A stretch of 22,679 nucleotides of DNA from Pseudomonadota bacterium. Its GTDB lineage: Bacteria > Pseudomonadota > Alphaproteobacteria > Rhizobiales > Beijerinckiaceae. The notes beneath the pieces were generated by a model. It saw nothing but the letters and a program-made list of their open reading frames with translations, did no database searches and was not told where the DNA came from. Of this stretch, positions 7,854-15,447 are shown one piece after another. Every line of letters begins with the position of its first letter. The stretch's first letter is position 1. The stretch is taken from positions 1 to 22,679 of the forward strand of contig JAEWKP010000200.1 in the NCBI GenBank assembly GCA_023393655.1, in the 5' to 3' direction. A program made the position numbers and the translations under genes.

Positions 7854-9100
7854 CAGCGGCCAAGGCGCCGCGCATCGCGGTGGCGATGAAGGGCTATCCG
7901 CGCCTGTCGGAGACCTTCATCGCGCAGGAATTGCTGGGCTTGCAGCAGCGCGGCCTGCCCTTCGAGATCTGGTCGCTACGCCACCCCACCGATGCGGCGA
8001 AGCATCTGATGCACAATCAGATCACGGCGCCGGTGTGCTATCTGCCGGAATACCTGCATGACGAGCCGGCGCGGGTAGTGCGCGGGCTCGTCGCTGCATT
8101 GCTACGGCCGGGTTTGCTGCGTTTGCTGCCGATCTTCCTGCGCGATCTCGCCCGCGACCGGACGCGCAATCGCTGGCGCCGCTTCGGGCAGGCCTGCGTG
8201 ATGGCGCGCGAATTGCCTGATGATATCCGGCACCTGCATGTGCATTACCTGCACACGCCCGCTTCCGTGATCCGCTATGCCGCCTTGCTCGCCGGTCTGA
8301 CCTGGTCGTTCTCGGCTCATGCCAAGGATATCTGGACGACCGAAGATTGGGAGAAGCGCGAGAAGATCGCCTCCGCCGTCTGGGGCGTGACCTGCACGCG
8401 CGACGGGCATCGCGAGCTGGAACGCCTGTCCGGCCGGCCGGACAAGGTCGCGCTGGTCTATCATGGGCTCGATCTCGCGCGCTTTCCGGCGCCGGGTGCG
8501 CGGTCGATGCGCGATGGCTCGGACCCGGCCGATCCCTTGCGCTTCGTCACCATCGGGCGGGCGGTCGCGAAGAAGGGCTTTGACGACCTTCTGGACGCGC
8601 TGGCCAAGCTGCCCCGCACGCTGCACTGGCGCCTGACGCATATCGGCGGCGGGGAGAAGCTGAAGGCCTTGCAGGCACAGGCACAGGCACTCGGGCTCGC
8701 CGACAAAATCGTCTGGGCGGGGCCGAAAGCACAGGACGAGGTCATCGCCGCGCTGCGGGCGGCCGACCTCTTCGTGCTGCCCTCGAAAGAAGCTGGCGAT
8801 GGTGACCGCGACGGCCTGCCCAATGTGGTGATGGAGGCGGCGAGTCAGGGCCTGCCGGTCGTCGCAACCGATTTCGCGGGGATACCGGAATTCGTGCGCG
8901 ATGGCGTCGAGGGCCTGCTGGTGCCGCCGGGCGATGTCGCGGCCCTTGCTGCTGCGCTGGACGATCTGGCGAGGGCACCTGGGAAGCGCGCGAAGCTGGG
9001 CGAGGCGGCTTATGCGCGCTTGACGGACGCCTTCTCGGCGCAGGCGGGGCTCGACCGGGTCGCGGCGATGCTGAAGCGTTCGGCGGGTAAGGGGGCATGA
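7850..9100 (+). CDS. Family 4 glycosyltransferase
   Basis: A 416-aa GT-B retaining glycosyltransferase. The N-terminal domain opens with IAVAMKGYPRLSETFIAQEL, the form seen in WcaL/colanic-acid-type GT4 enzymes; the middle shows HLHVHYLHTPASVIRYA and FSAHAKDIW. The C-terminal (GT1-type) domain has FVTIGRAVAKKGFDDLLDAL, then the nucleotide-sugar site GDGDRDGLPNVVMEAASQGLPVVAT with Glu329, and GIPEFVRDGVEGLLVPPGD. It has no membrane segments, so it is probably cytosolic or peripheral and adds a sugar to a lipid-linked or secreted glycan. It overlaps both neighbours by 4 bp (methyltransferase-like gene before, second glycosyltransferase after), which marks a single translationally coupled cassette. 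The donor and acceptor cannot be read from the sequence. Confidence 0.93.
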   Translation: MTAAKAPRIAVAMKGYPRLSETFIAQELLGLQQRGLPFEIWSLRHPTDAAKHLMHNQITAPVCYLPEYLHDEPARVVRGLVAALLRPGLLRLLPIFLRDLARDRTRNRWRRFGQACVMARELPDDIRHLHVHYLHTPASVIRYAALLAGLTWSFSAHAKDIWTTEDWEKREKIASAVWGVTCTRDGHRELERLSGRPDKVALVYHGLDLARFPAPGARSMRDGSDPADPLRFVTIGRAVAKKGFDDLLDALAKLPRTLHWRLTHIGGGEKLKALQAQAQALGLADKIVWAGPKAQDEVIAALRAADLFVLPSKEAGDGDRDGLPNVVMEAASQGLPVVATDFAGIPEFVRDGVEGLLVPPGDVAALAAALDDLARAPGKRAKLGEAAYARLTDAFSAQAGLDRVAAMLKRSAGKGA

Positions 9101-10257
9101 GCGCCTCCGTCCTGATCGCGGTGACGCATCTGCTCGGCAGCGGCCATCTGGTACGGGCGGCGAATCTGGCGCGGGCGCTGGCTCAGGGTGGATTTGCGGT
9201 TACGCTGGCCAGCGGCGGCATGCCGTTGCGCGCGATGGAGGGCGAGCCCTTCGCCTTCGTGCAATTGCCTGTGGTCAGGACCGAAGGCACGGATTTCCGC
9301 ACGCTGCTCGATGAGGCCGGCGAGCCGATCGAGCCGGAGCGGAAGGCCGCGCGCATCGCCATGTTGGAAGAGTTGGCGGCACGGCTTCGACCCGATGTTG
9401 TGATCGTCGAGCATTTCCCCTTCGGGCGGCGGCAACTGGCGGAGGAGTTCCTCGCGCTGATCGTGGCCGTCAAGGCGGCGCGGCCTGAAGCGCTGGTGCT
9501 GTCCTCGGTACGGGACGTGCTGGTGACGCCGCGGCCGGACAGGATCGCCGAGGCCGAGGGGCGGATCGCCGGGTTGTTCGATGCGGTCCTGGTCCATGGC
9601 GATGCCGGTTTCCTGCCGCTCGATCGGTCATGGCCGGTGGGCGAGGGGCTGGCGGGGAAGCTGCGCTATACCGGCTATCTCGCCGATAATCGCCGGGTCG
9701 GCACGGCACAGGAGAATGATGAGGTCATCGTCTCCGGCGGCGGCTCGGCCGCGGCCCTGCCGCTTTTCGCCTGCGCCGTGGCCGCGGCACGGCTTGACCG
9801 CTCGGGACGCCGCTGGCGGCTTCTCGCCGGGCGCGGCATCGCGGATACCGATCTCGCGCTGCTTGCGGCGGAAGCTCCCGAAAAGGTCGTGATCGAACGC
9901 GCGCGGCCGGATTTCCCGGCCCTGCTCGCAGGCTGTGCCGTGTCGATCAGCCAGGCCGGCTATAACACCGTGCTCGATCTCGTTGCGGGCGGGCGGCCGG
10001 CGATCGTCGTGCCCTTCGATGCCGGCAACGAGACCGAGCAGACGGTCAGGGCCGAGGCGATGGAGCGGGCCGGGTTGGCACGATGTTTCCGTCTATCCGG
10101 GGATTTCGTCGGGGATGCGGTGGCTCTTGCGGATGCCGTCGGTGAGGCCATGGGAGTCCAGCCCCCGGTCCTGCCGATCGACCGGGACGGCGCAGCCCGC
10201 TCGGCCGCGATCGTGAAGGAGCTTCTCGCCAGGATTGCCGGCCGCGCCCGACACTGA
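9097..10257 (+). CDS. MurG/GT-B-like glycosyltransferase family protein
   Basis: A 386-aa protein with GT-B architecture. The N-terminus has the glycine-rich loop LLGSGHLVRAANLARALAQ, as in MurG and UDP-glycosyltransferases. The C-terminal half has VIVSGGGSAAALPLF and SISQAGYNTVLDLVAGGRPAIVVPFD followed by GNETEQTVRAEAMERAGLA, the donor-binding region of the GT28/MurG type. It is probably not MurG itself: the peptidoglycan gene context is absent and the sequence between the motifs differs. It begins within the last four bases of the GT4 gene (ATGA overlap) and is the last gene of the cassette; a 149-bp gap then precedes cobS. Its likely role is a further sugar transfer in the same glycan pathway. 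Confidence 0.85.
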   Translation: MSASVLIAVTHLLGSGHLVRAANLARALAQGGFAVTLASGGMPLRAMEGEPFAFVQLPVVRTEGTDFRTLLDEAGEPIEPERKAARIAMLEELAARLRPDVVIVEHFPFGRRQLAEEFLALIVAVKAARPEALVLSSVRDVLVTPRPDRIAEAEGRIAGLFDAVLVHGDAGFLPLDRSWPVGEGLAGKLRYTGYLADNRRVGTAQENDEVIVSGGGSAAALPLFACAVAAARLDRSGRRWRLLAGRGIADTDLALLAAEAPEKVVIERARPDFPALLAGCAVSISQAGYNTVLDLVAGGRPAIVVPFDAGNETEQTVRAEAMERAGLARCFRLSGDFVGDAVALADAVGEAMGVQPPVLPIDRDGAARSAAIVKELLARIAGRARH

Positions 10258-10406
10258 GCCGGCATGCCCTTTGCGAGGGCCGGGGTGCAGCTTTGCGAAT
10301 TGCCGCTTCCGGTCTTTCGCTCTAATGAGGGACGATCCGCCTCCCTCCTCGGTCGGCTCTGGGTTACCCGGCGAATACCGGTCATGGCCCTTTGCCTGGA
10401 GACAAG

Positions 10407-11393
10407 ATGATGACGACGACGACTGCGCCCGGCCTGCCCGACATCAAGCTGTCGGTGCGTGAGACCTTCGGGATCGATTCCGATCTCGAGGTGCCGGCCT
10501 ATTCCGCAGCCGATCCGCATGTGCCGGACTTCGACCCGGACTACCGATTCGACCGCGACACCACGATCGCGATCCTCGCCGGCTTCGCGCATAACCGTCG
10601 CGTCATGATCTCGGGCTATCACGGCACCGGCAAGTCGACCCATATCGAGCAGGTCGCCGCTCGCCTCAACTGGCCCTGCGTCCGTGTCAACCTCGACAGC
10701 CATGTCTCGCGTCTCGACCTTGTCGGCAAGGACGCGATCGTGCTGAAGGAAGGCAAGCAGATCACCGAGTTCCAGGACGGCATCCTGCCCTGGGCGCTGC
10801 AGAACAATATCGCGCTCGTCTTCGACGAATACGATGCAGGCCGCCCGGACGTGATGTTCGTGATCCAGCGCGTTCTGGAGCAGTCCGGCAAGCTGACGCT
10901 GCTCGACCAGAAGCGCGTCATCCGCCCGCACGGCGCCTTCCGCCTGTTCGCCACCGCCAACACGGTCGGCCTCGGCGATACGTCCGGCCTCTATCACGGC
11001 ACGCAGCAGATCAACCAGGGTCAGATGGACCGCTGGTCGATCGTCACCACGCTGAACTACCTGCCGCATGACAACGAGGTCGCCATCGTCCTGGCGAAGT
11101 CGAAGCACTACCAGAGCACGCCGGACGGCAAGGACGTCATCAACAAGATGGTCCGTGTCGCCGATCTCACCCGTAACGCCTTCATGAACGGCGATCTCTC
11201 GACCGTGATGAGCCCGCGTACGGTCATCACCTGGGCCGAGAACGCGGCGATCTTCGGCGATATCGGCTTCGCCTTCCGCGTCACCTTCCTGAACAAGTGC
11301 GACGAGATGGAACGCACGCTGGTGGCCGAGTTCTTCCAGCGCTCCTTCGGCAAGGAACTGCCGGAAAGCGCCGCGAACGTGGTGCTCAGCTAA
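10407..11393 (+). CDS. cobS: Cobaltochelatase subunit CobS
   Basis: A 328-aa AAA+ ATPase subunit of the aerobic (late cobalt insertion) cobaltochelatase CobNST, which inserts Co2+ into hydrogenobyrinic acid a,c-diamide in vitamin B12 synthesis. The N-terminus carries the CobS-typical VRETFGIDSDLEVPAY, then Walker A GYHGTGKST (Gly70, Lys76), Walker B ALVFDEYDAGRPDVM and the sensor region FRLFATANTVGLGDTSGLYHGT. The length matches the family. ATG at 10407 is chosen because a GGAG box sits about 7 bp upstream and the encoded N-terminus matches the family; a TTG at 10392 is in frame but less likely. Its partner cobT lies downstream, separated only by a small zinc-protein gene. cobN is not in the window. 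Confidence 0.96.
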   Translation: MMTTTTAPGLPDIKLSVRETFGIDSDLEVPAYSAADPHVPDFDPDYRFDRDTTIAILAGFAHNRRVMISGYHGTGKSTHIEQVAARLNWPCVRVNLDSHVSRLDLVGKDAIVLKEGKQITEFQDGILPWALQNNIALVFDEYDAGRPDVMFVIQRVLEQSGKLTLLDQKRVIRPHGAFRLFATANTVGLGDTSGLYHGTQQINQGQMDRWSIVTTLNYLPHDNEVAIVLAKSKHYQSTPDGKDVINKMVRVADLTRNAFMNGDLSTVMSPRTVITWAENAAIFGDIGFAFRVTFLNKCDEMERTLVAEFFQRSFGKELPESAANVVLS

Positions 11394-11409
11394 CGGGAGG
11401 ACACGCGCC

Positions 11410-11760
11410 ATGGCGCAGTATCAGGGAAGCTGCCACTGCGGGCGGGTCGCCTATGAGGTCGAAGCCGATCTCGCGCAGACGATCACCTGCAACTGCTCCT
11501 ACTGCCAGCGCCGCGGCTCGATCCTCGCGTTTTCGCCCGCCAGCGCCTTCACCCTGACCAAGGGCGAGGACGCGCTGACCGAGTACCGCTTCCACACGCA
11601 GAAGATCCAACATCTCTTCTGCGAGACCTGCGGCATCGAGTCCTTCGCCAAGGCGAGTGGACCGGATGGCACGCCGATGGTCGCGGTCAATGTGCGCTGC
11701 CTTGCCGGCGTCGAGCCGACCGAATTGTCGCCGACGCAATACGACGGGCGGTCGCGCTAA
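11410..11760 (+). CDS. GFA/CENP-V family zinc-binding protein
   Basis: A 116-aa protein of the GFA (glutathione-dependent formaldehyde-activating)/CENP-V fold. The zinc ligands are visible in order: CHCGRVAYEV near residue 8, CNCSYCQRRG near residue 31 and CETCGIESF near residue 75. A strong ribosome binding site (GGGAGGA) lies about 10 bp before the ATG, and the gene begins 16 bp after the cobS stop. Members are often labelled formaldehyde-activating by homology, but most are uncharacterised, so I assign only a zinc protein of this fold. It sits between cobS and cobT in the same transcription unit, so it is probably co-expressed with the cobaltochelatase. The context hints at a link to metal or thiol handling but does not prove one. 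Confidence 0.92.
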   Translation: MAQYQGSCHCGRVAYEVEADLAQTITCNCSYCQRRGSILAFSPASAFTLTKGEDALTEYRFHTQKIQHLFCETCGIESFAKASGPDGTPMVAVNVRCLAGVEPTELSPTQYDGRSR

Positions 11761-11788
11761 TCCTTCGAAGCCAGAGGACGGCCCAGTC

Positions 11789-13681
11789 TTGTCCATCTCG
11801 AACCGCAAGCCAGGAACGCCGAAGGAGGCTCCGGCCGAGCCGCTGAAGCGGGCGATCTCCGGCGCGATGAAGGCGATCGCGCGCAAGCCGGAGATGGAAA
11901 TCGTCTTCGCAGCCGACAAGCCTTCGCTGGTCGGCGAGCGGGCACGCCTGCCCGAGCCGCCGCGCAAGCTTAGCCCCGGCGATGTTGCGATCCTGCGCGG
12001 CCATGCCGATTCGATGGCGCTCCGCCTCGCCTGCCATGATGCCGCGATCCACCGCCGCGCCGCGCCTGAAGGCGATGCGGCGCGCGCCGTGTTCGATGCC
12101 GTCGAGCAGGCCCGCGTCGAATCGATCGGCGCGCGGCGGATGTCCGGCATGGCCGGCAACATCTCCGCGATGCTGGAGGACCGCTATCATCGCGGCGGGC
12201 GCTACGAGGAGATCACCGACCGGGCCGACGCGCCGCTGGAAGATGCGCTCGCCCTGATGGTGCGCGAGCGCCTGACCGGCCTGAAGCCGCCGAAGGCAGC
12301 CGAGAAGGTCGTCGAGCTCTGGCGCGAGCAGATCGAGGCCAAGGCCGGCGGCGATCTCGACCGGCTGACCAAGACGATCGAGGACCAGCGCGGCTTCGCC
12401 CGCACGGTGCGCGACATGCTGGCCGCGCTCGACATGGCCGAGCAGACCGCACAGGGCGACGAGCAGGACGAGGACGAGGACAACCAGGACCAGTCCTCCG
12501 AGGACCAGCAGCAGCAGGAAGGCGAATCCGAGCAGGAGAGCGGCGCCGACCGCTCCGAGGTCGAGGTCAGCGAGGACGCGACCGAGGAACTGCAGGAGGG
12601 CGCCTCCGAGACGACCGACGCGCCGGCCGGCGACTGGGACGAGGAAGACGAGAGCTCCGAGTCCGAAGAGGCGGGCGAGGCGCCGCGTCCGCGCGAGAGC
12701 CGCGGCAACGAGCGGCCGCAGACCGACTACAAGGCCTATACCCAGAAGTTCGACGAGGTCGTCACGGCCGAGGAGCTCTGCGACGCCGAGGAGCTGACGC
12801 GCCTGCGCGCCTATCTCGACAAGCAGCTCGCCCATCTCCAGGGCGTGGTCGCGCGCCTCGCCAACCGGTTGCAGCGGCGCCTGATGGCGCAGCAGAACCG
12901 CACCTGGCAGTTCGATCTGGAGGAGGGCGCGCTCGATCCGGCCCGCCTGCCGCGCATCATCCTCGACCCGTTCCAGCCGCTCTCCTTCCGGCAGGAATCG
13001 GACACGAATTTCCGCGACACGGTCGTCACCCTGCTGATCGACAATTCCGGCTCGATGCGTGGCCGGCCGATCACGGTCGCGGCGACCTGCGCCGACATCC
13101 TGGCCCGGACGCTGGAGCGTTGCGGCGTCAAGGTCGAATTGCTCGGCTTCACCACGCGCGCCTGGAAGGGCGGGCTGTCGCGCGAGGCCTGGCTGCAATC
13201 GGGCAAGCCGGCCAATCCCGGCCGGCTCAACGATCTCCGCCACATCATCTACAAGGCGGCGGATGCGCCCTGGCGGCGGGCACGCAAGAATCTCGGCCTG
13301 ATGATGCGCGAGGGATTGCTCAAGGAGAATATCGACGGCGAGGCGCTGGACTGGGCGCATAAGCGCCTGCTCGGCCGCTCCGAACAGCGCAAAATCCTGA
13401 TGGTGATCTCGGATGGCGCGCCGGTCGACGATTCCACCCTCTCGGTCAATGCCGGCAACTATCTCGAGCGGCATCTGCGCCATGTCATCGCCGAGATCGA
13501 GACGCGCTCGCCGGTCGAGCTCATCGCCATCGGCATCGGCCATGACGTGACGCGCTACTATCGCCGCGCCGTGACCATCGTCGATGCCGAGGAGCTGGGC
13601 GGCGTGATGACCGAGAAGCTCGCCGAGCTGTTCGAAGAGGACGGGCCTGCAGGGTCCGGTTCCCAGCGCCGCGGGCACTGA
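11789..13681 (+). CDS. cobT: Cobaltochelatase subunit CobT
   Basis: A 630-aa partner of CobS in the AAA+/VWA chaperone complex of the CobNST cobaltochelatase. The N-terminal helical domain (KRAISGAMKAIARKPEMEIV, then GARRMSGMAGNISAMLEDRY) is followed by a highly acidic Glu/Asp/Gln/Ser-rich linker at about residues 223-300, and then a C-terminal VWA domain with the MIDAS motif DNSGSM (Asp418, Ser420, Ser422) and later VISDGAPVDDSTLS. This layout and length are typical of CobT. The start is TTG at 11789, preceded by an AGAGGA box; no ATG with a matching N-terminus is available between it and the upstream gene. The stop TGA overlaps the ATG of the next gene by one base. The acidic linker explains a long open antisense frame, which is not a gene. 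Confidence 0.95.
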   Translation: MSISNRKPGTPKEAPAEPLKRAISGAMKAIARKPEMEIVFAADKPSLVGERARLPEPPRKLSPGDVAILRGHADSMALRLACHDAAIHRRAAPEGDAARAVFDAVEQARVESIGARRMSGMAGNISAMLEDRYHRGGRYEEITDRADAPLEDALALMVRERLTGLKPPKAAEKVVELWREQIEAKAGGDLDRLTKTIEDQRGFARTVRDMLAALDMAEQTAQGDEQDEDEDNQDQSSEDQQQQEGESEQESGADRSEVEVSEDATEELQEGASETTDAPAGDWDEEDESSESEEAGEAPRPRESRGNERPQTDYKAYTQKFDEVVTAEELCDAEELTRLRAYLDKQLAHLQGVVARLANRLQRRLMAQQNRTWQFDLEEGALDPARLPRIILDPFQPLSFRQESDTNFRDTVVTLLIDNSGSMRGRPITVAATCADILARTLERCGVKVELLGFTTRAWKGGLSREAWLQSGKPANPGRLNDLRHIIYKAADAPWRRARKNLGLMMREGLLKENIDGEALDWAHKRLLGRSEQRKILMVISDGAPVDDSTLSVNAGNYLERHLRHVIAEIETRSPVELIAIGIGHDVTRYYRRAVTIVDAEELGGVMTEKLAELFEEDGPAGSGSQRRGH

Positions 13682-14685
13682 TGCGTCTCACGCGCCGCGC
13701 CGCGCTGGCAGGGCTCGGCGCGTTCGCGCTGCCCGGCGCCGCGCAGGCGATCGAGCAGACCCGCTTCCCTGTGGGGGTTTCGGCAAGGCCGATCATGGCC
13801 TTCGAACCGCGCCGGCCGGAGCAGCGTCGCTTCGGCGCGCTGCAATTCCGCAGCGGACTCGTGCTGTCGTCCGGCCATCCGCGATTCGGTGGTTTTTCGG
13901 GGCTGGCGCGACTGAATGGTGGGCGCGATCTCGTTGCGGTGACGGATCGCGGTTATTGGCTTACGGCCAAGGTCACATCCAACGGCGGCAAGCTCACCGG
14001 GCTTGAGGATGTCGAGATGGCGGCGATTCTCGGCGGTTCCGGCCGGCCGCTGACCCGCTCTGGACTCTACGATACCGAGAGCCTCTGCATCCATGATGGT
14101 GCGGCTTATGTCGGGATCGAGCGCAAGCACGAGATCGCCCGTTTCGACTGGGCTCGCGACGGCGTCGAGGCGCGGGCGCGGCCTGTGTCGCTGCCTCCCG
14201 ACCTGAAGCGCCTCCCGCGCAATCGCGGGCTGGAAGCGCTCGGCATCATGCCTGTTGGGCCGCTGAAGGGCGCGCTGGTCGCTATCGCGGAGCGCTCTGG
14301 CAAGGAGGGCGAGCCGACGCTCGGTGCCATCCTCGGCGGCCCCCAGCCCGGCCTGTTCAAGCTCGCCCGGCATGACGGCTACGACATCACCGATCTCGCC
14401 TTCCTGCCCTCGGGCGACATGCTGCTGCTGGAGCGCTGGTATCAGCCGCTGCGCGGCGTCGGCATGCGGATCAGGCGAATCGCCGGGCGCGATATCCGGC
14501 CGGGCGCGCTGGTCGATGGTCAGCGCCTGATCGAGGCCGATCTCGGCTTCGAGATCGATAACATGGAGGGGCTGTCGGTCCATCAGGAGGGCAAGCAGAC
14601 GGTGCTGACCCTGATCTCGGACGACAATTTCTCGTTCCTCCAGCGCACTGTGCTGCTGGAATTCGAGCTGGTCCAAACCGCCTGA
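13681..14685 (+). CDS. Exported phytase-like esterase family protein
   Basis: A 334-aa protein of the 'esterase-like activity of phytase' family (beta-propeller type). The N-terminus MRLTRRAALAGLGAFALPGAAQA looks like a Tat signal (TRRAAL) with an AQA cleavage site, so the protein is probably exported to the periplasm already folded. Family features are GGFSGLARL near residue 75, the metal-type motif VTDRGYW, YDTESLCIHDGAAYVGIERKH, RNRGLEALGIMP, DITDLAFLPSGDMLLLERWY, and IDNMEGLSVH with ISDDNFS near the end. Whether it hydrolyses phytate or another phosphoester is unknown. It starts in a one-base overlap with the cobT stop, so it belongs to the cobS-cobT transcription unit, without any evident metabolic link to cobalamin. 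Confidence 0.88.
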   Translation: MRLTRRAALAGLGAFALPGAAQAIEQTRFPVGVSARPIMAFEPRRPEQRRFGALQFRSGLVLSSGHPRFGGFSGLARLNGGRDLVAVTDRGYWLTAKVTSNGGKLTGLEDVEMAAILGGSGRPLTRSGLYDTESLCIHDGAAYVGIERKHEIARFDWARDGVEARARPVSLPPDLKRLPRNRGLEALGIMPVGPLKGALVAIAERSGKEGEPTLGAILGGPQPGLFKLARHDGYDITDLAFLPSGDMLLLERWYQPLRGVGMRIRRIAGRDIRPGALVDGQRLIEADLGFEIDNMEGLSVHQEGKQTVLTLISDDNFSFLQRTVLLEFELVQTA

Positions 14686-14700
14686 TCTAAAGCTTACGCC

Positions 14701-14803
14701 GTCATTCCGGACAAGCGGCGAAGCCGCGCCGATCCGGAATCCATCATAAGGCGCTGTGCTCTACGATGGATTCCGGGTCTGCGCTTCGCTTGCCCGGAAT
14801 GAC
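14701..14803. repeat. Two-hairpin palindromic intergenic repeat
   Basis: A 103-bp inverted repeat between the convergent phytase-like and rpmB genes. It begins GTCATTCCGGACAAG and ends CTTGCCCGGAATGAC; the inner parts ATCCGGAATCCAT and ATGGATTCCGGG are also complementary. Each arm folds on its own: the left arm pairs ATTCCGGA with TCCGGAAT, and the right pairs ATTCCGGG with CCCGGAAT. The change at the stem end is compensated, which indicates selection or copying as a structure. This is the style of dispersed palindromic repeat common in Hyphomicrobiales intergenic regions. It may also act as a bidirectional transcription barrier. Confidence 0.8.
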
Positions 14804-14822
14804 GAAAACATGCGCCCAAACG

Positions 14823-14846
14823 AAAAAAGCGGCCTTGCGGCCGCTT
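14823..14846 (-). terminator. Rho-independent terminator of rpmB
   Basis: On the minus strand, AAGCGGCC and GGCCGCTT form a perfect 8-bp GC-rich stem with a GCAA tetraloop, followed by a T run that overlaps the stem end. It lies 27 bp after the rpmB stop codon and is a textbook intrinsic terminator. Confidence 0.88.
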
Positions 14847-14872
14847 CCGTCAAACCCGAAAAGGCAGAGCGC

Positions 14873-15160
14873 TCAGTTGGCGGCGAGCTTCTTCTCGAGG
14901 TCGCGCTTCAGAGCGAGGGCGCCGGTCGAGAGGTCGCCGGCCGCAGCCTTGATCAGGAAGGCGTCGAGGCCGCCGCGATGCTCGACCGAACGCAGGGCGT
15001 TGGCCGAAACGCGCAGGCGCACCGAACGGCCGAGCGCGTCCGACTGCAGCGTGACGTTCACGAGGTTCGGGCGGAAGACGGTCTTCGTCTTGCGGTTCGA
15101 GTGGCTGACGAGGTGGCCGGTTAGGGTGGCTTTCCCGGTCAGTTCGCAACGGCGGGCCAT
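14873..15160 (-). CDS. rpmB: 50S ribosomal protein L28
   Basis: A 95-aa large-subunit ribosomal protein L28. The sequence opens MARRCELTGKATLTGHLVSH and continues SNRKTKTVFRPNLVNV, diagnostic of L28; the alphaproteobacterial C-terminal extension (RSVEHRGGLDAFLIKAAAGD and so on) is present. The ATG at 15160 is set by a good AAGGAA box about 8 bp upstream and by the conserved N-terminus; a longer in-frame reading back to 15238 would translate through the leader hairpin and is rejected. The gene is monocistronic, with its own promoter-like sequence and a terminator-like leader hairpin upstream and an intrinsic terminator downstream. Confidence 0.97.
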   Translation of the reverse strand: MARRCELTGKATLTGHLVSHSNRKTKTVFRPNLVNVTLQSDALGRSVRLRVSANALRSVEHRGGLDAFLIKAAAGDLSTGALALKRDLEKKLAAN

Positions 15161-15195
15161 GGTATCGTTCCTTACGTTCCCGGGGGCGCTCAAAC

Positions 15196-15221
15196 AAAAA
15201 AACCGACACGTGACGTGCCGG
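15196..15221 (-). terminator. Terminator-like hairpin in the rpmB 5' leader (candidate attenuator)
   Basis: On the minus strand, CCGGCACG, a TCA loop and CGTGTCGG form an 8-bp stem (one G-U pair) followed directly by seven T residues, a complete intrinsic-terminator shape. It lies between the predicted rpmB promoter (15253-15281) and the ATG (15160). A second CCGG just upstream could pair with the CCGG of the terminator's first arm, giving a competing structure. No gene ends nearby on this strand, so premature termination control of rpmB is the simplest reading. The regulatory role is inferred. Confidence 0.65.
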
Positions 15222-15252
15222 CGAGCACCGGAAGTCAAATTGAAGTCGCGGT

Positions 15253-15281
15253 TCCATAGCCAAGGGCGCGGCCTGCGTCAA
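15253..15281 (-). promoter_or_regulatory. Predicted sigma-70 promoter of rpmB
   Basis: On the minus strand, TTGACG (15281-15276), a 17-bp spacer and TATGGA (15258-15253) closely match housekeeping -35/-10 elements with ideal spacing. Transcription would start near 15246, giving a leader of about 85 nt that includes the terminator-like hairpin. Confidence 0.6.
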
Positions 15282-15447
15282 GGAAAACTCGGCTCGCCGT
15301 TCACATGGCCTTCAGCGTTAACGGGGTGTAAAGATCGGGGTTCGATGCTTCAATCGGTCGTTGCTTCGCCGCAAGGAGAAGCCGGCCACGATTCGGGCTG
15401 ATTCAGAGTGCATTCCGCACAGGATCGCGCCGCTCCGGAGACAGTGG

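Noticed and set aside
10258..10406. Promoter or cobalamin riboswitch before cobS
   Set aside because: No B12-box-like sequence or convincing -35/-10 pair could be found in the 149 bp; a TTGCCG and TAATGA pair is only a weak match.
11687..13678. 663-codon minus-strand frame opposite cobT, with a Leu/Val-rich run that looks like membrane helices
   Set aside because: The hydrophobic run is simply the complement of CobT's acidic linker; CobT itself is well supported on the plus strand.
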